61,250 nucleotides of DNA from Planctomycetota bacterium (GCA_021776825.1 JAJFFG010000080.1:1-61250); one strand, 5' to 3'; positions 24,229-33,870 are shown, counted from the first letter of the stretch. A program made the numbers and translations. The notes: generated from the letters alone by a model not told the origin.

Positions 24229-25107
24229 ATGTTCGGCTCTCGCCGCCGCCGCGCGTCGCCACCGGAGACTGGCCGTGCGCTCGTCGATCCGTGGGCCGGT
24301 GATGCGCTCATCCCCCGCGTCGACTTCTTCATCGTCGGGGCCATGAAGTGCGGCACGACGACGCTGCGGCGGGTCCTCGGCGCCCACCCGGACGTGCATC
24401 TGCCGGATCGCGAGCTGCACTTCTTCGGCAATCACGAGCGCTACCAGTCGGTCTGGCGCGACGGTCAGCTCGATGCCGAGGCGCTCGCCGAGCACTACGG
24501 CGGTCACTTCCGTACGGACGCCCCCGTCCAGGGCGAGAAGACGCCCAATTACATGATCTCGTCGCTCACGATCGAGCGCATCCAGCGCTTCCATCCCGAG
24601 GCGAAGATCCTCGTCATGGTGCGGGAGCCGGTCTCACGAGCCGAGTCGCACTGGAACCACCTGTTGCGTCAGAGGAGCAAGGGCCGCATGCCGGGCGGGC
24701 TGTCGATGCCGGAGACGCTGCTCGACCATCTGGCCGAGAATCGGCGCGAGCTCGAGGGCTCCCGTCGCCCAGACGCCGAGGTCCGCGGGACGAACATCCT
24801 CCACCGCGGCCTCTACGCCGGGCAGATCCGACGCATCCAGCGTTTCTTCCCGCACGACCGCGTGCTGATCGGCGTGCTCGACGACCTCCGCGACGACCGC
24901 CGCACGTACTTCGAGCGCGTGTTCGCGTTCCTCGGCATCGCGTTCGACGAGGCCGCGGTCAGGACGGAGCGTGACCGGACCGGCGACGAGAAGGTCCACC
25001 GGCTCTCGGCCGACGAGCGATCCCTCCTGTCCTCGTACTACGCCGAGAGCGTGACGGAGTTGGAGTCGCTGCTCGGGCGCGAGCTGCCGAACTGGCGTCG
25101 CCCGTAG
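24229..25107 (+). CDS. Sulfotransferase family protein
   Basis: 292 residues. The 5'-phosphosulfate loop is VGAMKCGTTTLRRVLGAHP near residue 40, and the 3'-phosphate site is MVREPVSRAESHWNH near residue 135 (Arg and Ser). These are the two PAPS-binding elements of the Sulfotransfer_1/heparan-sulfate type. It would transfer sulfate from PAPS to a carbohydrate or lipid. ATG 24229 is chosen; the frame is open upstream to 24145 but overlaps the region in front of the ABC gene. Divergent from the ABC exporter; a shared promoter region of about 115 bases lies between. Confidence 0.85.
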   Translation: MFGSRRRRASPPETGRALVDPWAGDALIPRVDFFIVGAMKCGTTTLRRVLGAHPDVHLPDRELHFFGNHERYQSVWRDGQLDAEALAEHYGGHFRTDAPVQGEKTPNYMISSLTIERIQRFHPEAKILVMVREPVSRAESHWNHLLRQRSKGRMPGGLSMPETLLDHLAENRRELEGSRRPDAEVRGTNILHRGLYAGQIRRIQRFFPHDRVLIGVLDDLRDDRRTYFERVFAFLGIAFDEAAVRTERDRTGDEKVHRLSADERSLLSSYYAESVTELESLLGRELPNWRRP

Positions 25108-25187
25108 TCGGGGTCGCGGCGAGCCCGGATCGTTCCCGAGGGCGTCGCGAGGTCGCGGCGAGATCGAGGAACGGCGGGGGCGAACGT

Positions 25188-25385
25188 CGTGACGTTGCGC
25201 GTCCGCCCGTCGCACCGCGTCCTGGCGGGTCCCGGTGCGGAAAATCTCTGGCGTGAGATCTCGTTCCGGCGACGCGCATGCACGCTCTCGATGCACCCGT
25301 CTGGATGAAAGAGTGAAGCGGCGCCGGGGCGAGAGATCGCGTGCTCGGGACCGCCAGGCGTGGCGCACTGAACGATGCGGGTTAG
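25188..25385 (+). repeat. Dispersed repeat family 3, copy 1
   Basis: Contains CGTGACGT, then TCCGCCCGTCG-x-ACCG and CTGGCG, matching the core of the copy at 50471-50600. It ends GCACTGAACGATGCGGGTTAG, related to the terminal sequence of that copy; the last bases supply the stop codon of the cupredoxin-like gene. The middle carries about 90 extra bases. Together it fills most of the 274-base gap between the two genes. Confidence 0.45.
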
Positions 25386-26215
25386 CGCTTGCCGGGCAGG
25401 AGGAACTCGACGGTCGTCACGTCGCTGGACGTGATCGAGACCTCGAGTTCCGCCTCGCCGAACGTCTCGTGCAGCGCCACGAACGTGTACTCGCCGGGTG
25501 GAAGATCGGGGATGTCGAACTGGCCGTTCCCGTCGGTGACGAAGAAGAACGGGTGATCGAACACGTGGACCCAACCGTTCGCGAAGCGGTGCTCGACGTG
25601 ACGGAACGGGATCTCGCGCTCGCGCTTCGCGAAACGCACGGTCTGCTTCTTGCCGGCGTCGATCTCGAGGCGCGGTGAGGCGTTCTGCGCGGCGTTGAAG
25701 GCGAGCTCGTGCGTCTCGCGGTCGTTGTTGGCGATCTCGATCGTCTCGCCCGCCATCAGGCCGATGACGCGAGGCCAGAACAGGCAGCGCGCGATGACCA
25801 TCTGCGGCTGATAGCTCGGGTCGAGCTCCCAGACGAGACCGGTGTGCGGGCCGCGCTTCGCATAGACAACGGCGCCGTGGACGGAACCATCCTTGAAGAC
25901 GACTCTCGCCGGATTGCGCGGTTTCTCGCTCCCCCACGCCTGCGCACAGGTCCCGACGCCCATGTCGAGCTGCCAACCTCGCGGAGCCACTCCGCCGACC
26001 TTCACGACGCCGGCAAGGGTCCCGGGCGTCCAGAAGACCTCGAGGTCCTCGCTCGAGACGTCGACATCCATCGGAACGTCCGGCCGCGACGTCGACGTGG
26101 TCGCGGCCCCCGGAAGCGAAGGCCACGCGACGACGGCCACGAGTACGGCCGCCACGACGGCGGCGATGCCCGCGACGGGATGGAGGCGACCTGCTGATCG
26201 ACGTCGAGTGCTCAT
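25382..26215 (-). CDS. Secreted cupredoxin-like protein
   Basis: 277 residues. It begins with a basic segment and a hydrophobic signal or anchor helix (VAGIAAVVAAVLVAVVAWP). The first beta domain (LAGVVKVGG ... VFKDGSVHGAVVYAKRG) and second (AGETIEIANNDRETHELAFN) look like the carboxypeptidase-regulatory/plastocyanin-like modules of methylamine-utilisation-type proteins. The end, GQFDIPDLPPGEYTFVALHE, is a typical carboxypeptidase-regulatory repeat. Histidines in HVEHRF and VFDHPFFF may be metal ligands. It is outside the cytoplasm; the substrate or partner is unknown. Confidence 0.65.
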   Translation of the reverse strand: MSTRRRSAGRLHPVAGIAAVVAAVLVAVVAWPSLPGAATTSTSRPDVPMDVDVSSEDLEVFWTPGTLAGVVKVGGVAPRGWQLDMGVGTCAQAWGSEKPRNPARVVFKDGSVHGAVVYAKRGPHTGLVWELDPSYQPQMVIARCLFWPRVIGLMAGETIEIANNDRETHELAFNAAQNASPRLEIDAGKKQTVRFAKREREIPFRHVEHRFANGWVHVFDHPFFFVTDGNGQFDIPDLPPGEYTFVALHETFGEAELEVSITSSDVTTVEFLLPGKR

Positions 26216-26272
26216 CTCACAGGCTCATCGGCAATCGAGGCGTCCGGGCCGAAGTCGGCCTACATTGCTCGC

Positions 26273-26911
26273 GTGCGCTGCACTCACTGCAAGACGCGTC
26301 TGAAGGCCGTGTTCCGCCCGCCGCCGGAGTGCCCGGCGTGTGGACGCAGCCTGCGCAATGAGCAGGGTCTTGACGTCCGCGAGCTCGATCGCGACTTCGA
26401 CACTCTGAAGACGGAGCTCCACGAGACGGCTCTGCGGCGCATCAAGAAGAGCGCGATCGTGATCCTCGTGCTCGGGCTCCTGAACTCCGCGGGGGCGGCG
26501 ATCCCGATCGTCAACGTGCCGCTGATCATCGTGATCGTGATCGCGCACTTCTTCTGCTCGCGCTTCCTGGTCTGCGCTCCCTACGCGAAGCACTTCGGCT
26601 TTACGCGGCGGGTGGTCACGCGCTGGCTGAGCCGGATGTTCGTCCTGTTCATGGCCGGGTTCCACACGGGCGGGGTCGTCCCTGTTGTGGCTCCACTCGT
26701 CTCACCTGTCGTCTATCTGGCGACGGCCGGAACCGTGTGGTGGTACCACCGGTTCCACCTCGAACGAGAACACCGACGCGAGCCTGTCACCATCCTGGAG
26801 AAGCTCTTCCTGATCGTGGCGGTGCTTCTCGTGCTGGCCCTGTTCGCGCTGCTGATGATCTTCTCAACCAGCATCGCGGAACTGATGCGGCCAGCGACCG
26901 ACGGAGGCTAG
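26273..26911 (+). CDS. Zinc-ribbon membrane protein
   Basis: 212 residues. An N-terminal zinc ribbon (CTHCKTRLK, then ECPACGRSL) precedes an acidic linker and five or so hydrophobic segments (SAIVILVLGLLNSAGAAIPI and others). Such proteins are common and uncharacterised in planctomycete-like genomes. A GTG start at 26273 gives the complete ribbon. The preceding gene is divergent and a DUF4126 gene with a C-terminal zinc ribbon follows, suggesting a locally repeated design. Confidence 0.6.
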   Translation: MRCTHCKTRLKAVFRPPPECPACGRSLRNEQGLDVRELDRDFDTLKTELHETALRRIKKSAIVILVLGLLNSAGAAIPIVNVPLIIVIVIAHFFCSRFLVCAPYAKHFGFTRRVVTRWLSRMFVLFMAGFHTGGVVPVVAPLVSPVVYLATAGTVWWYHRFHLEREHRREPVTILEKLFLIVAVLLVLALFALLMIFSTSIAELMRPATDGG

Positions 26912-27010
26912 AGAGGACACGTTGCTGATGCCTGCTGGCTGGCAGCCGACGGCACACGACTTGCCTCAAAGGGAGTGGCCGGTGATCGTGACCGGCAGGA
27001 GAGTTCGAAC

Positions 27011-27691
27011 ATGTCCATTCTGAGTCTGTTCAGCGCCGCCGGCCTGGCTGGCGCCAGTGGTCACCGGGCATTCATCCCGGCGCTCTGCCTCGGCACGATG
27101 CATCACCTCGCCGCCAACTCGGTGGCGGGGACGACTGCCGAGCCCTGGTTCGCGCTGAGTGGTCAGTTCACGTTCCTGGCGGACCCGGTCGTCATGGCCG
27201 TGCTCGGCGTGCTCACGCTCGTCGAGGTCCTCGCCGAGATGAACCCGGACGCACCGGAGCTCGTGAACCTCTCGCTCAAACTCCCCAAGCTGCTCGCCGG
27301 CTTCGTCGTCGTCGCGGACCGCGTCGGCTCGATGTCCGACAACAACATGGTGCTGATGATCGGCTCCGGCATCCTCGGCAGCGGCGCGGCCCTGACGATC
27401 GACACGCTACGAGCCGACGTGAAGCACTCCGTGGACGAGTCGCTCACCGACGCGAGCGACGGGCTGTCGACGAAGCTGATCGGGGGTGGCGAGACCATCT
27501 GGGCCGCGACGCTTGCCGTGCTCGCCGTGGTGGCACCCATCATCGCCGCGGTCGGCGTTCTCCTGCTGGTCGGCATGTGGTTCGGCGGACGCCGGGCCGC
27601 GCGCGCGAAGTTCGTCCCGTGCCCCGCCTGCAACGAGCCGCGGCACCCCGAGGCCTCGGCCTGCCCGCACTGTCGCGCCGCGATCGCGTAG
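27011..27691 (+). CDS. DUF4126 membrane protein with C-terminal zinc ribbon
   Basis: 226 residues. The start SLFSAAGLAGASGHRAFIP and LADPVVMAVLGVLTLVEVLAE, with DNNMVLMIGSGILGSGAALT and the long helix VVAPIIAAVGVLLLVGMWFG, match the DUF4126 family of membrane proteins. A zinc ribbon (CPACNEPRHPEASACPHCRA) has been added at the C-terminus. ATG 27011 has an AGGAGA ribosome site. Function of the family is not known. Confidence 0.7.
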   Translation: MSILSLFSAAGLAGASGHRAFIPALCLGTMHHLAANSVAGTTAEPWFALSGQFTFLADPVVMAVLGVLTLVEVLAEMNPDAPELVNLSLKLPKLLAGFVVVADRVGSMSDNNMVLMIGSGILGSGAALTIDTLRADVKHSVDESLTDASDGLSTKLIGGGETIWAATLAVLAVVAPIIAAVGVLLLVGMWFGGRRAARAKFVPCPACNEPRHPEASACPHCRAAIA

Positions 27692-27780
27692 CGCGTTCGA
27701 TCCCGTCGACGCCGTCCACGTGTACCGGACGGCGTCGCCCGCTACTCTGGTCACCTCACGAGGAGGGATCGGGACGAGCG

Positions 27781-28164
27781 ATGCCACGACTGGTGATCCG
27801 CACGATGGACGGACCGCGCTCGGAGCACGAGCTGGACCAAGAGGTCGTGCTCGGACGCGGCGTGCAGAGCTCACTCCAGATCGACGACACGAAGCTCTCG
27901 CGTCGGCATGCCCGTATCGCCCCCGACGTCGGCAGCTGGTTCGTCGAGGATCTTGGCTCGAGCAACGGCACGTACGTCAACGGCGAGCCGTGCAAGAAGC
28001 TGACGCTGGCGCACGGCGACAAGATCGCGATCGGGCACACCGTGGTGCTGTTCAAGGCACGTATCGAGCCGGAGCGAGCGCCGATCCAGACCGCGCGCCG
28101 TCCGCGACGTGACGACCTGCACAGCACGCGTCGCGCGAGCGGTCGACGACGTCGGCGGATGTAG
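27781..28164 (+). CDS. FHA-domain protein
   Basis: 127 residues: a forkhead-associated domain (about 5-100) with GRGVQSSLQIDDTKLSRRHARI and EDLGSSNGTYVNGE, which contain the phosphothreonine-binding Arg, Ser and Asn, and then an Arg-rich tail. It would bind phosphothreonine peptides, likely of a Ser/Thr kinase such as the one at 35.3 kb. It ends nine bases before the selenoprotein start, so the two probably share a transcript. Confidence 0.85.
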   Translation: MPRLVIRTMDGPRSEHELDQEVVLGRGVQSSLQIDDTKLSRRHARIAPDVGSWFVEDLGSSNGTYVNGEPCKKLTLAHGDKIAIGHTVVLFKARIEPERAPIQTARRPRRDDLHSTRRASGRRRRRM

Positions 28165-28173
28165 GAGATCTCG

Positions 28174-29412
28174 ATGCAGCACCTCGCTCGTAACGTCGGC
28201 GCCGTGTTCGCCGGGCTGATGCTCGTCGCCTGCGGCGAGTCGACCGACACTCCGACTCCCTCGCCATCACTCTCGCCCTCGCAGCGCACGGATGGACCCG
28301 CGGTCGACGAGGCCGCCAACCCGATCGACGCCTCCCCCACCGAGATCGTCTGGGAGCCCGATCTGGCCACGGCTCAGGCGCGGGCCGCCGAGACCGGCCG
28401 CCCCGTCCTCGCCTACTTCACCTTCGACACCTGAACGTGGTGCACGCGCCTGGAGGAGGACTCCTTCGGCGTCGCCGCGGTCGTGGCGAAGAGCACCGAG
28501 TTCCACTGGGTCACCGTCAACCGCGACCACACACCGGAGATCCCGAAGCGCCTGAACGTCAGTGCGTATCCCTCGCTGCTCGTGCTGGGCGCCAACGAGG
28601 AGAACGTGCACCGCTTCCAGAGCTACATGAAGGCGGACGAGTTGCTGGCGGAGCTCGCGGACGGAACGCGCCGTTGGGAACTGTTCGCGAATGGCGAGGC
28701 GTGGGACGCCCCACGTCCGCGTGCGCCGGCGCTGACGGGCGCCGTCTCGGTGCGCACGTTCGCGGCTCCCGCGGCGAACGTGCCGGCCGGGATGTTCTCT
28801 CTCGGCGGCGCGCTCTGGATCGCGCACATGGGCGAGCTGCACCGACTCGACGCCGAGACGAACTCTTCCGTGGCTCGCTTCGAGCTCCCGCGCTCCGCCC
28901 TCGATGTCGCGACTGACGGGACGCACATCTACGCCCTCGAGTCCGGCTGGACGGCGGGCAAGCCGATCCACGTGATCGACCCGGCAGACGGCTCGACGGT
29001 GCGCACCATCACGACGGCGGCCAACGCCACACAACGCGCGCACGGAGCGAAGGGCATCGCGTTCCACGACGGCCGCCTGCTCGTGCTCGAGGGCATGCAC
29101 GGACGCATCCACGAGCTGGACCCCGACACGGGCGATGTGCGCTCGACCATCCAGTCCCCGGAGCGCTGGCTCACGAGTCTCGCGTCCGACGGCGAGCATC
29201 TGGTGACTGGTTCGCGCGAGGCGCTGCTCTGGCTCGACGCCACGACCGGCGAGGTGGTGCGCCGACTCGAGGTCGCCTATCCGTTGCGGTCGGTGGGCGT
29301 GCACGACGGGGCCGTGCACGTCATGGAGCAGCCGGTCTTCGGGTTCGATCGGGCGCACCGGCGCGTGCAGGTCTGGCCAACGGAGACGCTGGTCTACCGT
29401 CTCGGTCGCTGA
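28174..29412 (+). CDS. Lipoprotein with Sec-containing thioredoxin fold (UxxC) and beta-propeller
   Basis: 412 residues if TGA 28432-28434 is read as selenocysteine (residue 87). The N-terminus has a lipobox (GLMLVACGES, Cys 20), then a Pro/Ser/Thr-rich linker. A thioredoxin-like domain follows with VLAYFTFDT-U-TWCTRLEEDSF, aligning exactly with the CxWC redox motif of thioredoxin_7-type proteins, so U87 and C90 form the active pair. The domain continues unbroken through KRLNVSAYPSLLVL. From about residue 160 to the end is a propeller with repeats of LDAETNSSVARFELP type. ATG 28174 is nine bases after an FHA gene. A read-through tract, a SECIS-like hairpin and the Cys-equivalent position all support Sec rather than a broken gene. 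Confidence 0.85.
28447..28471 (+). promoter_or_regulatory. Candidate SECIS element, thioredoxin gene
   Basis: Hairpin 13 bases after the UGA: lower stem CGCC with GGCG (28447-28450, 28468-28471), a small internal loop, upper stem GGAG with CTCC, apical loop GAGGA (28456-28460). A G-rich loop 24-28 bases from the U of UGA fits bacterial SECIS elements. Confidence 0.65.
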
Positions 29413-29418
29413 GGCTCG

Positions 29419-30177
29419 TCAGCGGGGCTCGACGCTGCCCATCCCGTCGACGTCTGTCTTCACGTCGCCGGGATCGCCGGAGTACGTCACGTCCCCCATG
29501 CCCTCCACGGTGGCATCCAGACTCTCGGTGGCGTGGACGTCGATGTCTCCACTGCCCGAGAGCGAGACCTTCGCGCGGGAGGACACGAGCTCGGACGCAT
29601 CCACGTCGCCCATGCCGTCCACGGTGATGAACAGGTCCTCGGTCTTTCCCGCAAGCATGACGTCGCTCATGCCCTGCACGTCGAGTTCGAAGAGCGCTCC
29701 GGCGATCCCGATGACGGTTGCGTCGCCCATCCCGACGATCTCGAGACCATCAAGTGCCGGTACCTCGATCTCGATCAGGCCTGCTCCCATCAGCTCTACG
29801 AGCTTCGACCTGAACTTCTCCTTCTCGCTAATGACCAACGTCCCGTTCACGACCTCGGTCTGCAACAGCTCCATCAGGTTGTCGTCGAGAGTGATCGTCA
29901 GGCTCTGTGTCGCGGCGCCCACGACCACCTGGACGTCCGTCGAGCCCTCCAGGCGGATGCGCTTGAACGAAGCGACGTCGCGCGTCTCGGTCAGCGCGAC
30001 GCCGCTCCCCTCGACTCCGATGAACTGCGCCTGCAGGTCCTCGATCGCCGGCTCCATCTTCAACTTCCAGATCGCGAACCCACCGCCACAGCACAGCAGA
30101 CCGATCCCGACGAGCACGCCCACGATGATGAGAACCGTCTTGCCGCCACTCGAGCCGCTGTCGCCACCTGCCTGCAT
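29419..30177 (-). CDS. DUF2807-type protein, membrane anchored
   Basis: 252 residues from ATG 30177. One N-terminal membrane helix (TVLIIVGVLVGIGLLCCGGG) is followed by a single beta-helix-like domain of about 180 residues. It contains repeated short strands such as LEIVGMGDATVIGIAG, DVQGMSDVMLAG and VEGMGDVTYSG, the pattern of the DUF2807 (head GIN) family. It is likely on the outer face of the membrane. It is convergent with the selenoprotein lipoprotein, with a seven-base gap. Confidence 0.75.
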   Translation of the reverse strand: MQAGGDSGSSGGKTVLIIVGVLVGIGLLCCGGGFAIWKLKMEPAIEDLQAQFIGVEGSGVALTETRDVASFKRIRLEGSTDVQVVVGAATQSLTITLDDNLMELLQTEVVNGTLVISEKEKFRSKLVELMGAGLIEIEVPALDGLEIVGMGDATVIGIAGALFELDVQGMSDVMLAGKTEDLFITVDGMGDVDASELVSSRAKVSLSGSGDIDVHATESLDATVEGMGDVTYSGDPGDVKTDVDGMGSVEPR

Positions 30178-30396
30178 CACGATCCTCCATCTGCGCCGCC
30201 CGGCGCCTCCGAACGGGAACCGCCTCGTCCCCGCGCGGTTCGCAGGATCGCACATCCCCCGACCCGCGACCCCGACCCTTCACGCACTGTCCGCGTGCCG
30301 TTCGTGATCCCGTCGGCGCCGGGCGTTACGTTGCGCACGGGGGCGTCTTGGGAAGAGCTGATCGGACCGAGACCCGAAGCCAGCAGGAGAACGGTG

Positions 30397-32280
30397 ATGC
30401 GGAGAGCGACGACGACCCTCGGCGTGCTGGCGATCGTCGGCCTCGCCGGAGTGAGCGTGGCCACGAACGGCAGCGGCACGACGCCGCCACGGGGCCCTGA
30501 GTTCGGCGCGACGAAGCTCAGTTCCGAGATCGTCACGCTCTTCGGTGACGAGGACGTCGACGAGTTCGCGCAACCCCTCGTCGCCGGCGAGCAGCTCTTG
30601 GTGTCGGTCGCCGCCGGGAAGCTCTCGGATCTGCTGCCGCGGCTCACCCTCGTCGATCCCGACGGAGCCACCGTCCCGCTCACCTCGAAGCTGGTCAAGG
30701 GCGGTCGCGGCGAGAAGGCGAAGCCGTTCCGCGTGGATCGCTCCGGCGTCTGGGGCGTGCGGGTCTCGGGGGCCGACGGCTCGCAGGGCACGTACCAGGC
30801 GCGCTTCAAGATCAAGGCGCCGCCCCGTCTCAAGCTGAAGAAGCAGCGCCTCGGCGGCGAGCAGCCGCTGACGATCGAGCAGCCGTTCGAGGCCGTGGCC
30901 GGCGCGATCGTGACCGCCACCGTGAAGTCCTCGAAGAAGGGCAAGGTCGTGCGCGTCCTCGGCGTTCTGGACCCGCAGGGCAACTCCGTCGCGGGCGACG
31001 CGACGGCGATCTTCACGAAGGGCACGAAGTCGTCGATCCGCACGCTCGAGCTCGGGCACGGTCACGGGACATACGCGCTGCTTCTTGGCATCGCCGACGG
31101 GGAGGCCGAGTACTCGGTGGACATCCGAGTGAGTCCGCCGAGCACGCGCCCCAAGGGGAAGGTCACGGTCGACAGCGTCGAGCCGTTCCTGCTCCCGGCG
31201 ACTCCGCCGCTCGAGGGACGCGTCGACGAGGTCGTGCTGATCCCGGCCCGTCAGATCCGTGCGCTTCCGCGACCGCGGGTGTTCTTCGACAACGTCGAGG
31301 CCACGCTCAGCGCCGTCGTCAACCAGGGCACGGGTCTCGACGTGATCCCCCCCGACTTCCCGCCGGACACGATCGTCTCCGTCACCGTGGTCCAAGACGA
31401 CGGCCAGAGTGCCTGCCGCGCCGGACTCTTCAAGTACCTGGCACCGCTCGAGCCTGATCCGGACCCGGATCCCGATCCCGTCGTGGCCGAGATGCAGGAC
31501 ATCTCTCCCGGCATCGTGGCCCTCGAAGGTGGCGCGACGCAGTCGTTCCGCATCGAGCTGAGTCGGGCCGCCCCGATGGGCGGTTCGGTCGTCGCGCTGT
31601 CCGCGACGAACGGCATCGGCAACATCGCCCCGACCGTCACGATCCCGGTCGGCATCAGCGCCGTGAACATCCTGTTCACCTCGAACGACGTGAACGCGAC
31701 GGGCAATGTCGTGGCCACGCTCGGCAAGAGCGTCCAGTCGACCGTGACCGTGACCAAGAAGGTCGTCGTCGATCCGCCCGACACGATCGACGTCTCGGGC
31801 TGGACCGTGCGCCAGGCCGCAAGCAGCCGCGACTACACGATTCCGAACAGCATCACGCTGAACGAAGGCGACTACGTCATCGTCTGCCGCGGCGCGACGA
31901 AGACGGACTTCGAGACCTTCTGGGGCGTAACGCTGGGTTCGAACGTGCATTACTTCACGTCGACGTCGCCCGAGCTCCCGACGATCAACGGCGCGGAGAC
32001 CTACACGCTGCTCGGGGACAACGTCACGCAGGACGGTCCCACGATCGCGATGGGCGGCTCCGCACGCCAGAACCTGCAGCGCGCGCCCGGGACCGCGGCC
32101 GGCACGGCCGGATCGTGGACGGTCCAGTCGGATGCGGTGTCCAACGCGACGCCGGGCACCGGCCAGACGACCGGCTCGAACAATGGCGTGTACATCAGCG
32201 AGTTCTCGGACGCCGGTGGCAGCGGCAACTTCGTGTACGAGTTCGTCGAGCTCTACTTCGACGGCCTTCTGCCCGAGTAG
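30397..32280 (+). CDS. Secreted beta-domain protein with lamin-tail domain
   Basis: 627 residues with signal peptide (ATTTLGVLAIVGLAGVSVA). Two Ig-like/PPC-type modules follow (VTLFGDEDVDEFAQPLVAGE and TIEQPFEAVAGAIVTATVK), then a further Ig-type domain, a Pro-Asp linker (EPDPDPDPDP), another beta module, and a C-terminal lamin-tail domain (IDVSGWTVRQAASSRDYTIP, then LNEGDYVIVCR). Such proteins are exported and often act as surface scaffolds. ATG 30397 has AGGAG upstream. The shadow frame on the opposite strand is discounted. Confidence 0.75.
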   Translation: MRRATTTLGVLAIVGLAGVSVATNGSGTTPPRGPEFGATKLSSEIVTLFGDEDVDEFAQPLVAGEQLLVSVAAGKLSDLLPRLTLVDPDGATVPLTSKLVKGGRGEKAKPFRVDRSGVWGVRVSGADGSQGTYQARFKIKAPPRLKLKKQRLGGEQPLTIEQPFEAVAGAIVTATVKSSKKGKVVRVLGVLDPQGNSVAGDATAIFTKGTKSSIRTLELGHGHGTYALLLGIADGEAEYSVDIRVSPPSTRPKGKVTVDSVEPFLLPATPPLEGRVDEVVLIPARQIRALPRPRVFFDNVEATLSAVVNQGTGLDVIPPDFPPDTIVSVTVVQDDGQSACRAGLFKYLAPLEPDPDPDPDPVVAEMQDISPGIVALEGGATQSFRIELSRAAPMGGSVVALSATNGIGNIAPTVTIPVGISAVNILFTSNDVNATGNVVATLGKSVQSTVTVTKKVVVDPPDTIDVSGWTVRQAASSRDYTIPNSITLNEGDYVIVCRGATKTDFETFWGVTLGSNVHYFTSTSPELPTINGAETYTLLGDNVTQDGPTIAMGGSARQNLQRAPGTAAGTAGSWTVQSDAVSNATPGTGQTTGSNNGVYISEFSDAGGSGNFVYEFVELYFDGLLPE

Positions 32281-32283
32281 CGC

Positions 32284-33870
32284 TCAGCGCTCGCGCGGTC
32301 CTGCTCCGTTGGGACCGCCCATCACGCCAAACTCCTGCCCCGCGCCGCGTCCGTGCAACTGCAGGTTGTAGAGCCAGACTTCGCGTGACAGGTCATTCGT
32401 GTCCTGCAACTGCTTGCGGCGATACGCCTGGGACAGACCGTCGGGTGAGCGAACGATCGCGATGCCGGCCACGATCCCGACCAGGGCCAGGGCAACGACG
32501 GCGGAGACGACGCGACCGGGTCGCTCGACCGTCCCGGACGCGCGCCGAACGACGTGCCACGCCAGGACCGCGAGCACGATCAGCCACGGAATGCCCTCAC
32601 CGACCGCGACCAGCCCCTCTGCCCCGTAGCCGCGCTTCATGAGCGGCAGAACGTGCTCGTAGAGCGGGTTGACGATCTCGTGAGGCGCGTGCGGGTTCAC
32701 GGCGACGGCCGGAGCGATCTGAGCGATGGACAGACCGAGTGCGGCCCAGAACGGCCAGCCCCGCAGCGGCGCGAAGAGCAGCCCCACGGCCAGGAACGGC
32801 AACGCGGCGACCAGGTAGCGCGGACCGTGCGTCCAGCCCCCGTGCCAGCCGTAGAACCCCGCATTGACGAGGAGCACACCGAGCGTCACGCCGAGGCAGA
32901 CCGCGATCTCGACACGATGGTGCCCAGCCTTCCACGCCGAGACAAACCCCGCGACGGCAAGGAGCAAGACGGGCGAGAGGAAGAACAGTCCACGCGACGG
33001 AGAGCCGAGCAGCGCAGCCAACGCCGCGAGGTCGGGAGCACCCACGCCCAGGACGCCACCGGACGCGCCCGCGGCGAACTCGGGATCCGCCAAACTGCCG
33101 TAGCTCAGCGCCACCAACGAGCCGAAGCAACGCGCGTTGTACGCCGCAAGGACGAAGGCCATGGTCAGCCCACCGCACAGGTACGCGACCACCGCACGCG
33201 GTCGGAGCGACGAGAGCATCGCGTAGAGCGTGAGCACGCCCGCCGCGACGACGCCCATGAAGTCCATCAGAACTCCGAGCCCGGCGAGAGCGCCAGCGGT
33301 CGCGGCCCAGCCGACGGCGCGAGCCGCGTCGGGATCTCGCCGCAATCGCTGGAGGATGACGAACGCACCGAGTCCGCACGCAGCCGCCGTCAGATGCCCG
33401 CTGAACAGCGTGGCGTGGACCCAGGCGATCGTGCCCAGACCGAACGCAAGCACCGTTCGTACTCCGGTCGCCTCGCTGCTCCCCAGGCGGCGCGCGAGCA
33501 GCAGGAGCATCACGCCACAGAGCACGAACGGGATGCCGACGATCGCGATGCGCACGATGGCGCGGTGCAGGTCCCCGAGCGGACGGTCACCCCGCGTGAA
33601 CGGTACGGCTCGCGCCAAGGCGTACACGGGTGCGGCGACGAGCGGTAGGCCCGGCGCCTTGTTCGAGTAGCGGTGACCGGCGTGCTCCGAGCTGTCCGGC
33701 GTCGGCGGGTAGTCGTCGATCGAGAGCGTGCCACGGTCGACGACCGCGCTGAGCAGGTAGTACCGGCTCATCGTGTTGTCGTACTCGACCGCGTGCTGCA
33801 GCGGCACACACGCCAGAGCGAGTAGCGCCAGGACGAGCGCCAGGACCGGGCGGGAGGGCGCCGTCGACAT
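32284..33870 (-). CDS. GT-C-like polytopic membrane protein
   Basis: 528 residues from ATG 33870, about twelve hydrophobic segments. In the first outer loop, VEYDNTMSRYYLLSAVVDRG, then DDYP and HRYSNKAPGLPLVAAPVY resemble the catalytic-loop region of GT39/ArnT-type glycosyltransferases. A C-terminal tail of about 60 residues is hydrophilic. An upstream in-frame extension overlaps a PilZ gene on the other strand and is not used. It ends four bases after the lamin-tail gene in convergent orientation. Confidence 0.65.
   Translation of the reverse strand: MSTAPSRPVLALVLALLALACVPLQHAVEYDNTMSRYYLLSAVVDRGTLSIDDYPPTPDSSEHAGHRYSNKAPGLPLVAAPVYALARAVPFTRGDRPLGDLHRAIVRIAIVGIPFVLCGVMLLLLARRLGSSEATGVRTVLAFGLGTIAWVHATLFSGHLTAAACGLGAFVILQRLRRDPDAARAVGWAATAGALAGLGVLMDFMGVVAAGVLTLYAMLSSLRPRAVVAYLCGGLTMAFVLAAYNARCFGSLVALSYGSLADPEFAAGASGGVLGVGAPDLAALAALLGSPSRGLFFLSPVLLLAVAGFVSAWKAGHHRVEIAVCLGVTLGVLLVNAGFYGWHGGWTHGPRYLVAALPFLAVGLLFAPLRGWPFWAALGLSIAQIAPAVAVNPHAPHEIVNPLYEHVLPLMKRGYGAEGLVAVGEGIPWLIVLAVLAWHVVRRASGTVERPGRVVSAVVALALVGIVAGIAIVRSPDGLSQAYRRKQLQDTNDLSREVWLYNLQLHGRGAGQEFGVMGGPNGAGPRER

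Noticed and set aside
28174..28434. A separate short lipoprotein gene ending at TGA 28432, followed by a second gene
   Set aside because: The thioredoxin domain is continuous across the TGA and the TGA falls at the redox Cys; Sec is the simpler reading.
30280..31950. 556-codon frame on the minus strand
   Set aside because: Antisense to the lamin-tail protein; no domains, and rich in Arg/His as expected of a shadow frame.
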